Shown here: one piece after another, positions 1-8,699 of the stretch | Layout: every line of letters begins with the position of its first letter | How positions within the stretch are numbered: position 1 is the stretch's first letter | Assembly (NCBI GenBank): GCA_963815645.1 | Contig: CAWFHL010000001.1 | Location: forward strand, 744,001 to 808,000 | Direction of reading: 5' to 3' | Source of the DNA: JBBRHQ01 sp963815645 | GTDB taxonomy: Bacteria; Actinomycetota; Thermoleophilia; Solirubrobacterales; 70-9 | DNA length: 64,000 nt | Program-made: the position numbers and the translations under genes | Notes under the pieces: generated by a model | What the model saw: the letters and a program-made list of their open reading frames with translations, nothing else | Told to the model about the DNA's origin: nothing | The model's database searches: none

Positions 1-85
1 CGAGGACGACGGCAAGGTGAGCGAGATCCGTTGCGAGGAGGGCCAGTCGGTCAATGAGGGAGACGTCCTCGTCGTCGTGGAGTAG
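1..85 (+). CDS. Biotin carboxyl carrier protein, C-terminal end (partial)
   Basis: The window opens inside a gene read from base 2 and ending with TAG at 83-85. The 27 visible residues have the typical second half of a biotinyl/lipoyl domain: a Val-x-Glu-Ile turn, then Gly-Gln-Ser-Val-Asn-Glu-Gly-Asp, then a hydrophobic last strand ending Val-Val-Val-Glu. The biotinylated lysine motif would lie upstream of the window. Such domains carry carboxybiotin in acetyl- or propionyl-CoA carboxylase; a lipoyl domain is possible but less likely beside a biotin locus. A crotonase gene starts six bases later, so the two are probably one transcript. Confidence 0.75.
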   Translation, partial: EDDGKVSEIRCEEGQSVNEGDVLVVVE

Positions 86-90
86 CTCCG

Positions 91-897
91 GTGGGTGAGC
101 GGCTGGCCGGGGGCAAGCTGGTCCTCGACGAACCCGCGGAGGCGGTCGCGCGGCTGACTATCTCCAGCCCTGAGAAGCGAAACGCCCTCGACCACGACGT
201 GCTCGACGCCCTGGCCGAGGTGATGCCCCGCCTCGACCGGGGAATCGGGATCCGCTGCGTGATGATCACCGGGGCGCCGCCGGTGTTCTCGGCCGGATAC
301 GACATCGGCTCGATCTCCGAGTCGGCGTTCGAGCGTGACGCCGAGGCCCTCGTCGCCCATCCTTTCCAGGCCGCGATGGAGGCCGTCGCGCACCATCCCT
401 GGCCGACCGTCGCGGCCCTCAACGGCCACTGCTACGGGGGCGGCCTGGAGCTGGCGGTGACCTGCGACCTGCGGATCTGCGCCTCGGGGGCGAAGCTGGG
501 GATGCCGCCGGCGAAGCTCGGCCTCGTCTACGGGCACACCGGCTTGCGCAAGTTCCTCGACGTGGTCGGCCTGGCGAGGACCAAGGAGCTGTTCCTGACC
601 GGCAGCAGCCTGACCGCCTCGCGTGCCGAGCAGATCGGACTGGTCAACTGGGTGGCGTCGGACCGCGAGCTGGAGGCGGCATCGATCGAGCTGGCAGCGG
701 CGATCGCCGCCAACGCCCCGCTCTCGACCAAGGGCAACAAGCACGCAATCGACATCCTCAACGACAACCCGGTGCTCAGCGAGCAGCAGGAGCAGGGGCT
801 GGTGGCGCTGCGCGAGTCCTGCTTCGCCTCGGAGGACCTGAAGGAGGGGATCCGCGCCTTTGCCGAGAAGCGCAAGCCCAAATGGAGCGGCCGGTGA
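91..897 (+). CDS. Enoyl-CoA hydratase/isomerase (crotonase) family protein
   Basis: 268 residues, the usual crotonase length, starting with GTG six bases after the carrier-protein stop. The oxyanion-hole segment Phe-Ser-Ala-Gly-Tyr-Asp and the Gly-Gly-Gly-Leu-Glu-Leu-Ala helix followed by Cys-Asp are present, so the acyl-CoA pocket and the first acidic residue are kept. Where classical hydratases have a second catalytic Glu this protein reads Pro-Pro-Ala-Lys-Leu-Gly-Leu, which resembles the methylmalonyl-CoA decarboxylase (YgfG/MmcD) type. With a biotin carrier protein directly upstream, an acyl-CoA decarboxylase or isomerase role is as plausible as hydration. It overlaps the next gene by 16 bases. 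Confidence 0.85.
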   Translation: MGERLAGGKLVLDEPAEAVARLTISSPEKRNALDHDVLDALAEVMPRLDRGIGIRCVMITGAPPVFSAGYDIGSISESAFERDAEALVAHPFQAAMEAVAHHPWPTVAALNGHCYGGGLELAVTCDLRICASGAKLGMPPAKLGLVYGHTGLRKFLDVVGLARTKELFLTGSSLTASRAEQIGLVNWVASDRELEAASIELAAAIAANAPLSTKGNKHAIDILNDNPVLSEQQEQGLVALRESCFASEDLKEGIRAFAEKRKPKWSGR

Positions 898-1535
898 GCG
901 TCTCGATGAAGCGAAGGCGCGAGCAGCTCGCGGCCTCCGACCCGGCGATGGCCGAGCTGATCGCCGAGCTCGGCGAGTGGGACGTGAAGCGGCGTCAGCG
1001 TCGGCGCGGCGCGGAGAATGCCGACGCCTACGCGACCCTGCTGCGGGCGATCGTCGGCCAGCAACTCTCGACCAAGGCGGCGGCGACCATCCACGGCCGC
1101 GTCCTGGAGCTCTTCGGGGGCCGCGACCCGACCCCGCAGGAGCTTCTCGACGCCGACACGGATGCGCTGCGCGCCTGCGGGCTCTCGGGCCGCAAGGTCG
1201 AATACATCCAGGACCTGGCCGCGCACGTGCTCGACGGAGAGCTCGAGTTGGACCGGCTCGACCAGCTCAGCGACGAAGAGGTGATCGAGGAGATCGTCGC
1301 GGTTCGCGGGCTCGGTCGCTGGACCGCGGAGATGTTCCTGATCTTCCACCTGGAGCGACCCGACGTGTTCTCCGGCGGCGACCTCGGCCTGCGCCGCGCC
1401 GTCCAGCTCTGTCACGACCTGGAGGAGATGCCGAAACCGGCCGAGGCGGCCGAGATCGCCCGGCGCTGGTCGCCGAACCGCAGCCTCGCCTCGATCTACC
1501 TGTGGGAATCGCTTGCGAACAAGCCGGTCTCGTAG
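882..1535 (+). CDS. DNA-3-methyladenine glycosylase II family (HhH-GPD)
   Basis: 217 residues; the start overlaps the crotonase gene by 16 bases. It has the base-excision HhH-GPD signature: Gln-Gln-Leu-Ser-Thr near residue 60, then the helix-hairpin-helix Val-Arg-Gly-Leu-Gly-Arg-Trp-Thr-Ala-Glu-Met, followed by Phe-Ser-Gly-Gly-Asp-Leu-Gly-Leu, where the Asp is the expected catalytic residue. Enzymes of this family remove alkylated purines such as 3-methyladenine in the cytoplasm. It is the short form without the AlkA N-terminal domain. Its last codons are partly repeated about 690 bases downstream (see the repeat entries). Confidence 0.88.
   Translation: MERPVSVSMKRRREQLAASDPAMAELIAELGEWDVKRRQRRRGAENADAYATLLRAIVGQQLSTKAAATIHGRVLELFGGRDPTPQELLDADTDALRACGLSGRKVEYIQDLAAHVLDGELELDRLDQLSDEEVIEEIVAVRGLGRWTAEMFLIFHLERPDVFSGGDLGLRRAVQLCHDLEEMPKPAEAAEIARRWSPNRSLASIYLWESLANKPVS
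1504..1527 (+). repeat. Imperfect direct repeat, copy 1 (end of glycosylase gene)
   Basis: These 24 bases encode the last residues of the glycosylase (Trp-Glu-Ser-Leu-Ala-Asn-Lys-Pro). The same sequence, 21 of 24 bases identical, recurs at 2197-2220. The two copies bracket the GYD-domain gene. Confidence 0.6.
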
Positions 1536-1754
1536 TTCAGGTCGCGCGTGGCCCGTGGCCGCGCGCGGTGCTGTCGTCGCAATGGGATTGCTGGCGATCG
1601 CGGTATCCCCGCCGTAATCGCCGTAGAAGGGCTAGCGGTACCAAGCGGGGACCTGGTTCTTTCCTTCATCCGTTGGGCTCGGAGATTGCCTGCAGCCTCG
1701 GCGCATGGGAGGATCGTCCCGGCGCATAGAAGCCCAACCGAGGAGCGTGATCAC

Positions 1755-2075
1755 ATGCCGAAGTACCTGATCGAGGCGTCCTACTCGCCAGAAGGCGTCG
1801 CAGGCATCAAGAACAAGGGCGGGAAAAGTCGGCGGGATGCAGTCGCGGAAATGGTCGAGGGACTCGGAGGCAAGCTAGAAAGCTTCTACTTTGGGTTCGG
1901 TGACGCAGATGCCTACGTCACCGTTGAAATGCCTGACAACGAGAGCGCTGCCGCCGTTGCACTTGCGGTGAACGCCGCTGGTGCTGTCGCGATCAAGACC
2001 ATCGTGCTGCTAACGCCCGAGGAGATTGACTCGGCGGCGAAGCTCTCAGTCGGCTACCGCGCCCCAGGCAGCTAG
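1755..2075 (+). CDS. GYD domain-containing protein
   Basis: 106 residues from the ATG at 1755, chosen because GAGGAG lies nine bases upstream (1740-1745) and the protein then begins at the conserved Met-Pro-Lys-Tyr-Leu-Ile. The domain runs the whole length, with Gly-Val-Ala-Gly-Ile-Lys near the start, Tyr-Phe-Gly-Phe-Gly-Asp-Ala-Asp-Ala-Tyr in the middle and a closing Thr-Ile-Val-Leu-Leu-Thr strand. GYD proteins are small ferredoxin-like alpha-beta proteins of unknown biochemical role. Many codons end in A or T, unlike both neighbours, and the gene sits between two copies of the glycosylase tail, so I infer it was acquired by transfer. Confidence 0.82.
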   Translation: MPKYLIEASYSPEGVAGIKNKGGKSRRDAVAEMVEGLGGKLESFYFGFGDADAYVTVEMPDNESAAAVALAVNAAGAVAIKTIVLLTPEEIDSAAKLSVGYRAPGS

Positions 2076-2461
2076 CCGCTTTCTGGTACACGGCGGTCGG
2101 GGGGGTCCGTGTGTATCGCACGTCACGCCGCCGCCCGCCCCGGATCAACGTACAGAGGCGGTAGAAAGCGACCCTGAGGAAAAGCTAGTAACTCCTGGGA
2201 ATCGCTCGCCAACAACCCGGCCGCTTGAACCGGGCAGCCAAGGCCTGACTCCGGCCCCGCTCTAAGGCCGTTCAGCGGAAGCGAGATGCAAGCCCGGCGG
2301 GCGGGTGCTTGGGCTTGCGCCTGGCGCCCTCATCCGGCTGATCGCGGCGACCGAGCAGCCGCGTCAGTCGGGCCAACACCTGCCTCCCGAAGCTATTCAC
2401 CCCGTGAGCATCGCCGATCGGCGTCAACGTAGCGTTTCCATTTCGTGGGATCCTTGAGGCG
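2076..2461. other. Non-coding stretch between GYD gene and diguanylate cyclase
   Basis: No convincing gene. It holds the second copy of the glycosylase tail (2197-2220), read as Trp-Glu-Ser-Leu-Ala-Asn-Asn-Pro-Ala-Ala followed by TGA. A minus-strand open frame (2272-2556) runs into the cyclase coding region and has no recognisable domain. No strong promoter or hairpin was found ahead of the GTG at 2462. Confidence 0.5.
2197..2220 (+). repeat. Imperfect direct repeat, copy 2 (orphan glycosylase tail)
   Basis: 21 of 24 bases match 1504-1527, and the translated tail is conserved up to a stop codon at about 2227, but no glycosylase coding sequence precedes it. This suggests duplication or insertion at the 3' end of the glycosylase gene. 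Confidence 0.55.
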
Positions 2462-4396
2462 GTGGCCGATTCACGTATCCGCAACTGGCTGGGGTGGGCG
2501 GCGGCGGGGGCGATCGCGATCGGCGCGGTGGTCGCGGCGATCCTGGTTCGCTCCAACCAGCGAGACGACTTCTCGCGGATCCAGAAGGGCGAGGTGATGC
2601 GTGCCGCCCACGAGGTGCAGAGCGCCGTCGCCGTCTCACTCGGGCAGCTGGCCAGCGCCGCCGCCTTCTACGAAGCGGTGGGCGCGCGGCGATACTCGCG
2701 CAGCGAGTTCATGATCCTGGCCCGCTCCCTGCTCGGTGAGCGGTTGCTGAGCGCCACCGGATTCGCCGCGATGGTGCCGTTCTCGCGGAAGCGCACCTTC
2801 CAGGAGTACTCTGGCCGGACGATCGTCGAGCGCCGGGGCGGCTCGCTTCGCCCGGTCCGCCCGCGGCCGGAGTACTTCCCCCTGACCAACTTCGCCAGCA
2901 GGTCGGGGAGGAGGGCGCCGCCCGGGCTGCTCGGGCTCGACATCGGCTCCAACCCCCGCCGCCTCGCAGCCCTGCGCCGGGCCCGCGAAACGGGGCGGGC
3001 ATCGGTCGCCCCGATGACGCCCCTGCTGACCGCCCCGGGCCGCGGCATCGACGTCTACCAGCCGGTCCATCGAGAGGGCTTCCCGATGGCCACCCGCGAG
3101 CAGCGGCGGGAGGCGCTGGCCGGCTTCGCAGTCGGCGTCTTCCGGGCCCCGGACCTCGTCGCCGCGGCCCTGGCGGCCACCAACACCGTCACCCTGCAGC
3201 TGCGCGAAGGCGGACGGATCGTCCTCGGGCCGCGGAAGGAGCTCAGCGACGCGGCCACGGCGCCGATCCGGATCGCCGACCGCACCTGGACCCTGGTCTT
3301 GAGCGATCACAACAAGCCGACCCTGACGCTGCCGCTCGCGATCGCCGCAGCAGGGATCCTGACGGCGGCACTGACCGCGGCGCTGCTCCTGCTCTGGAGC
3401 CGCAGCGAGAGCCTTGCCCGCGGGATTGCCGCGAAGAGGATCCGGGAGCGCGACCGGGCCGAGGCGGAGCGCCAGAGAAGCGAGCGTCGATACAGGGTCC
3501 TCGCCGAGAACTCGATCGACATGATCGGCGTCTCCGATCTCAGCGGCGTCCTGGTCTATGTCTCGCCGTCCTCCTTCATCCTGCTCGGCTTCCGCCCGGA
3601 GGAGCTGACAGGCCGCTCCACCTTCGACTTCATCCACCCCGACGATCTCGAATCGGCGCGCAGCACGATGAACAAGCTGCTCGAAGGGCCGCGCTCGCTC
3701 ACCTACCAGTGCCGCTTCCTGCGGAAGGACGGCAGCTACGTGTGGATCGAGGCGGCGGCCCGTTCGATCCCGGACCCGGTCAGCGGCGAGATCTCCGAGC
3801 TGCAGGCTGCGATCCGCGATATCAGCGACCGCAAGCGACTCCATCAGGAGCTGGAGCGACTGGCCCAACAGGATTCGCTGACCGGCCTCGGGAACAGGCG
3901 CCGCTTCGAGCAGGAGGTGGAGGCGGAGATGGCGCGCTCGCGCCGTCAGGTCACCCCGGGGGCATTGCTGCTGATCGACGTCGACCACTTCAAGTCGGTG
4001 AACGACTCCTTCGGGCACCTAGCCGGCGACCGGGCGCTGAAGCAGATCGGCGAAGTGCTCAGCGCCCGCCTGCGCGAGTCCGACTCACTGGCGCGTCTGG
4101 GAGGCGACGAGTTCGCGATCCTGCTCCCGGACACGGGGCTGCGCGAGGCCCGCCTGGTGGCCGAGTCGCTGACCAGGGCGATCCGGGAGGCAACCGAGAC
4201 CGGAAATGGGGCGCCGGTGACCGCCAGCATCGGAGTCGCCCTGTTCGACGGAGACCCGAGGCTCGACGTGCACACCGTGATCGCCGAGGCCGACCTGGCG
4301 ATGTATGCCGCCAAGGACGACGGACGCGACCGGGTGCGCGTCTTCGACATCGGCCGCGACGCCTCGGTGCCTCCCGCACCCCGGGATGCCAACTAG
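2462..4396 (+). CDS. Membrane diguanylate cyclase (CHASE-PAS-GGDEF)
   Basis: 644 residues from a GTG start. Order: membrane segment at about 8-30, a CHASE-like extracytoplasmic sensor to about 270 (Gly-Phe-Ala-Ala-Met-Val-Pro, and later Asp-Val-Tyr-Gln-Pro-Val), a second membrane segment at about 285-310, a short linker helix, a PAS domain at about 340-460, and a GGDEF domain at about 475-630. The catalytic motif Gly-Gly-Asp-Glu-Phe is intact near residue 547, and Arg-Glu-Ser-Asp five residues before it is a complete inhibitory I-site. Such enzymes make cyclic di-GMP from GTP in response to an outside ligand and are inhibited by their product. No EAL domain is present. The gene stands alone and converges with the GH3 gene. 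Confidence 0.9.
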   Translation: MADSRIRNWLGWAAAGAIAIGAVVAAILVRSNQRDDFSRIQKGEVMRAAHEVQSAVAVSLGQLASAAAFYEAVGARRYSRSEFMILARSLLGERLLSATGFAAMVPFSRKRTFQEYSGRTIVERRGGSLRPVRPRPEYFPLTNFASRSGRRAPPGLLGLDIGSNPRRLAALRRARETGRASVAPMTPLLTAPGRGIDVYQPVHREGFPMATREQRREALAGFAVGVFRAPDLVAAALAATNTVTLQLREGGRIVLGPRKELSDAATAPIRIADRTWTLVLSDHNKPTLTLPLAIAAAGILTAALTAALLLLWSRSESLARGIAAKRIRERDRAEAERQRSERRYRVLAENSIDMIGVSDLSGVLVYVSPSSFILLGFRPEELTGRSTFDFIHPDDLESARSTMNKLLEGPRSLTYQCRFLRKDGSYVWIEAAARSIPDPVSGEISELQAAIRDISDRKRLHQELERLAQQDSLTGLGNRRRFEQEVEAEMARSRRQVTPGALLLIDVDHFKSVNDSFGHLAGDRALKQIGEVLSARLRESDSLARLGGDEFAILLPDTGLREARLVAESLTRAIREATETGNGAPVTASIGVALFDGDPRLDVHTVIAEADLAMYAAKDDGRDRVRVFDIGRDASVPPAPRDAN

Positions 4397-4418
4397 GCGC
4401 CGCGGGAGCGCGCCGGAC

Positions 4419-5543
4419 TCAGTCCAGATCACGGCCGAGGCGGTGGCGAAGGGCGAGGACACGCTGCGCCGAGCGCTCGAACCGGCCCCGGTCGAGATCG
4501 CCGGAGCGCAGCTTCCGCAGCAGCGCCCGATACGCCATGCCTCCGGCGTGGTAATCGGTGAACAGGAGCAGGTCGGTGCCGGCTTTGGCGGCTGCCAGCC
4601 CCGATTTGGCCGGCCCCCCGAAGGCGCCCGCCGAGACGGTGCCGAGCGCGTCGCTGATCGAGACCCCGCGGAAACCGAGCCTTACCCGCAGCTCGCGGGT
4701 GGCGAGCGGCCGGGCGAAGGCGGCGGGCTTCGGCGAGAAGGCGGGGTAGATCGCGGTGCTGAGCATCACGATCGCCCCACGTGCAGCGACGAAGCGCCTG
4801 TAGGGAAGCTCGTCGACCCGCCGCAGCGTGCGCTTCGAGAGGCGGATCCGCTGCACCGCGAAGTCGGTGTCCCGGCGGGCCGCCCCGAGGCCGGGGAAGT
4901 GCTTCGCGGTCGCGGCGACCCTGCCCTTCTGCATCCCCTTCGCGAAGGGGATCGCCGTGGCCCTTACCCGCCCGGCGCTGGAGCCGAATCCGCGACGCGT
5001 CGCGGCGACGTCGCTGCCGGGACGGGCGACGTCGAGCACCGGCGCCAGATTGACGCTGACCCGGAGGTTGCGCAGGTTGCGGGCGGTCAGCCGGCCCTGG
5101 CGCCGGCTGAAGGTCGGGCCCCGCTTCCCCATCACCGCCGCGGACGCGGTCGGGGCGCCTCCGATCCGCTTCACCAACCCGCCCTCCTGGTCGATCATCA
5201 CCAGCAGCGGGTCTCGCACTCCCTTTGCCCGGGGCACGTGCTGGAGCCGGGCGATCAGCCGCCGCCCCGCCGAGCGGCCGGGGAGGTTGCCGGAGAAGAG
5301 GATCACGCCTGCGATCCGCCCGCCCCGGATCATCCGCTTGACCGGGGCCGGGATCCGGGTGCCGGGGAAGCCGACGACGATCCGCTCGCCCACCAGCTTC
5401 GAGGCGGGTAGCTCCTGCGCGGCGCTGCGCTGCAGGCGCTCGGGGCGATCGGCGGCGAGCGCGACCCCGAGCGCGAAGGAGGCGATGGCCGCGGCGCCGA
5501 GAAGGGCGAGGGCGAGCCGGCCCCGGGTGGTGTTCCGCTTCAC
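4419..5543 (-). CDS. Secreted glycoside hydrolase family 3 N-terminal domain protein
   Basis: 374 residues from a GTG start with a signal peptide at 1-31 (Arg-rich end, Leu/Ala core, Ala-Leu-Ala-Ala). The GH3 barrel shows Gly-Val-Ile-Leu-Phe-Ser-Gly-Asn, Met-Ile-Asp-Gln-Glu-Gly-Gly and Ala-Lys-His-Phe-Pro-Gly, with the nucleophile Asp in Ser-Ile-Ser-Asp-Ala-Leu-Gly. The family includes NagZ-like beta-N-acetylhexosaminidases that act on peptidoglycan sugars. After Lys-His-Phe-Pro-Gly-Leu-Gly the sequence reads Arg-Asp-Thr-Asp where NagZ has Asp-Ser-His, so the usual acid/base His is missing. A TAAGAT box six bases before the start suggests a leaderless transcript. Confidence 0.85.
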   Translation of the reverse strand: MKRNTTRGRLALALLGAAAIASFALGVALAADRPERLQRSAAQELPASKLVGERIVVGFPGTRIPAPVKRMIRGGRIAGVILFSGNLPGRSAGRRLIARLQHVPRAKGVRDPLLVMIDQEGGLVKRIGGAPTASAAVMGKRGPTFSRRQGRLTARNLRNLRVSVNLAPVLDVARPGSDVAATRRGFGSSAGRVRATAIPFAKGMQKGRVAATAKHFPGLGAARRDTDFAVQRIRLSKRTLRRVDELPYRRFVAARGAIVMLSTAIYPAFSPKPAAFARPLATRELRVRLGFRGVSISDALGTVSAGAFGGPAKSGLAAAKAGTDLLLFTDYHAGGMAYRALLRKLRSGDLDRGRFERSAQRVLALRHRLGRDLD

Positions 5544-5549
5544 CGGCCG

Positions 5550-5555
5550 ATCTTA
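5550..5555 (-). promoter_or_regulatory. Candidate -10 box for the GH3 gene
   Basis: TAAGAT on the minus strand, six bases before the GTG start, a spacing typical of leaderless actinobacterial transcripts. No convincing -35 element was identified. Confidence 0.35.
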
Positions 5556-5649
5556 CGATCGCCGGGCCGAGCCCGGCGTCGGTGCCGGGTTGCGGAGGCG
5601 TCCGCGACGAGTCCTAGCCTGGGCCCACCGCACCCAGGGAAGGAGCCTG

Positions 5650-6804
5650 ATGCCACCGCTAATCAGCTTCGACGAGGCGCTAGAGCTCGGCGAACTCACA
5701 GACCACGACCGGATCGGCGATCTGGTCGAGCGGGCCTGGCAGGTGCGCCGGGAGAACTTCGGCGATTCGACCGACATGTGCTCCCTGGTCAACGCCAAGT
5801 CGGGCGGCTGCGCCGAGGACTGCGGCTTCTGCGCACAGTCGCGCTACGCCGAGGCCGACACGCCGATGCACGCGATGATGGAGCCCGAGCAGATCCTCGA
5901 GCACGCAAGGGCGGCCGAGGCCGCCGGCGCCCATCGCTTCTGCATGGTCACCCAGGGCCAGGGGCTCTCGAAGCGTGACTTCGCGAAGATCCTCGAGGGC
6001 GCCCGGCTGGTTTCCGAGCACACCAACCTGAAGCGCTGCGCCTCGATCGGCCACATGTCGGGGGAGCGGGCCAAGGAGCTGCGCGAGGCCGGCATACAGC
6101 GCGTCCACCACAATGTCGAGTCGGCCCGCTCGCACTACCCCGAGGTCTCCACCACGGTCCGCTACGAGGGCCGCCTGCGGACGATCCGCGCGGTCGAGGA
6201 GGCCGGCCTGGAGACCTGCGTCGGCGGCATCCTCAACCTCGGCGAGAGCAAGCGCCAGCGGGTGGAGATGGCCTTCGAGCTGGCCGAGATCAACCCCACC
6301 TCGGTGCCGATCAACCTGCTCAACCCACGGCTCGGGACGAAGTTCGGCGATCGCCCCCTGATGGACCCTTGGGAGGTGGTCAAATGGGTGGCGATTTTCC
6401 GCCTGATCATCCCGGGCGCGCTATTCCGGCTCTGCGGCGGTCGGGTCGAGAACCTGGGCGAGCTTCAGCCGCTGGCGGTCAGGGCCGGGCTGAACGGGGT
6501 GATGATGGGCAACTTCCTCACCACCCTCGGCGCTGAGCCCGCGGATGACCGGGAGATGTTCGCCGAGCAAGGGCTGAACGTCGCCCGGCAGCCCGACAAC
6601 GGCGCCAACCCGCGACCGGACAATCGCCAGGGCTGGCTGGAAGGCCCCACCCCGACAACGCCGATGGAGAAGCTGATCGACAGCCAGGACGAGGCCGACT
6701 TCTGGGATCCCTCGACCCAGCTGCGGGTGATCCGCAAGTCGCGCACGCCTCCCCCCTACCCCAGGGCGCACGAGGACAGTGATGCTGGAGAAGCCGCTGC
6801 CTAG
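5650..6804 (+). CDS. bioB: Biotin synthase
   Basis: 384 residues from the ATG at 5650, chosen because AGGAG lies four bases upstream; the open frame itself extends much further upstream. The radical-SAM cluster motif is Cys54-x3-Cys58-x2-Cys61. Conserved segments include His-His-Asn-Val-Glu, Gly-Gly-Ile-Leu-Asn-Leu-Gly-Glu and Pro-Ile-Asn-Leu-Leu-Asn-Pro. The enzyme inserts sulfur into dethiobiotin, the last step of biotin synthesis. A tail of about 60 residues after Gly-Asn-Phe-Leu-Thr-Thr is Pro/Asp-rich and longer than in the E. coli enzyme. The stop codon abuts the bioF start with no gap, so the two are co-translated. Confidence 0.95.
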   Translation: MPPLISFDEALELGELTDHDRIGDLVERAWQVRRENFGDSTDMCSLVNAKSGGCAEDCGFCAQSRYAEADTPMHAMMEPEQILEHARAAEAAGAHRFCMVTQGQGLSKRDFAKILEGARLVSEHTNLKRCASIGHMSGERAKELREAGIQRVHHNVESARSHYPEVSTTVRYEGRLRTIRAVEEAGLETCVGGILNLGESKRQRVEMAFELAEINPTSVPINLLNPRLGTKFGDRPLMDPWEVVKWVAIFRLIIPGALFRLCGGRVENLGELQPLAVRAGLNGVMMGNFLTTLGAEPADDREMFAEQGLNVARQPDNGANPRPDNRQGWLEGPTPTTPMEKLIDSQDEADFWDPSTQLRVIRKSRTPPPYPRAHEDSDAGEAAA

Positions 6805-8019
<1,215 letters not shown>

Positions 8020-8021
8020 GG

Positions 8022-8699
8022 ATGAACCTGCGCGGGGTGTTCGTAACCGGCACCGGAACCGGCGTCGGCAAGACCGTGGTGGCGGCGGTGATCGCGCGGG
8101 CGCTGGCCGCCGAAGGGGATCCGGTGGCGGTGTTCAAGCCGGCGCTGACCGGGCTGGCCGAGCCGGGCGAGCCCGATCACGAGATCCTGCGGCGCGCAGC
8201 GTGCTCTGCGCAGGCCCTCGAGCAGGTGGCGCCCTACCGCTTCGCGCCGCCGCTATCACCCCATCTGGGCGCGGAGCTGGCCGGCGCGCCGATCGACCCC
8301 GCCGCCCTGCTGGAAGCTGCGCGGGCGGCGGGCGGCGGGGGCGAGGCGCTGGTCTGCGAGGGGGTCGGCGGGCTTCTGGTGCCGCTCACCCCCGGCTACC
8401 TGGTGCGAGACTTCGCCCGCGACCTCGATCTTCCGCTGGTGATCGCCGCGGCTCCCGGCCTGGGCACGATCAACCACACCCTGCTGACCGTCGAGGCGGC
8501 GCGGGCGATCGGCCTCGAGGTCTGTTGCGTGGTCCTGACCCCGTGGCCGACGAGGCCGGCGGCGATCGAGGCCTCCAACCGGGAGACGATCTTCCGGTTG
8601 GCCGGCACAGAGGTGGACGTGCTGGAGCGGATCGATCTCGAACGACCGCGCGACTGGCCGCCGATGTTCGACGCCGTGGCCGGCCGGCTCAGGCGCTGA
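8022..8699 (+). CDS. bioD: ATP-dependent dethiobiotin synthetase
   Basis: 225 residues, two bases after bioF. The Walker-type loop Gly-Thr-Gly-Thr-Gly-Val-Gly-Lys-Thr covers residues 10-18, and Val-Cys-Glu-Gly-Val-Gly-Gly-Leu-Leu-Val-Pro marks the second nucleotide motif. The enzyme closes the ureido ring of diaminopelargonate with CO2 and ATP. Its last 11 bases overlap, tail to tail, with the efflux transporter gene on the other strand, so the biotin run is cut off from bioA here. Confidence 0.94.
   Translation: MNLRGVFVTGTGTGVGKTVVAAVIARALAAEGDPVAVFKPALTGLAEPGEPDHEILRRAACSAQALEQVAPYRFAPPLSPHLGAELAGAPIDPAALLEAARAAGGGGEALVCEGVGGLLVPLTPGYLVRDFARDLDLPLVIAAAPGLGTINHTLLTVEAARAIGLEVCCVVLTPWPTRPAAIEASNRETIFRLAGTEVDVLERIDLERPRDWPPMFDAVAGRLRR

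Noticed and set aside
2272..2556. Small minus-strand ORF before the diguanylate cyclase
   Set aside because: Overlaps the certain cyclase N-terminus, has no ribosome-binding site and no recognisable motif.
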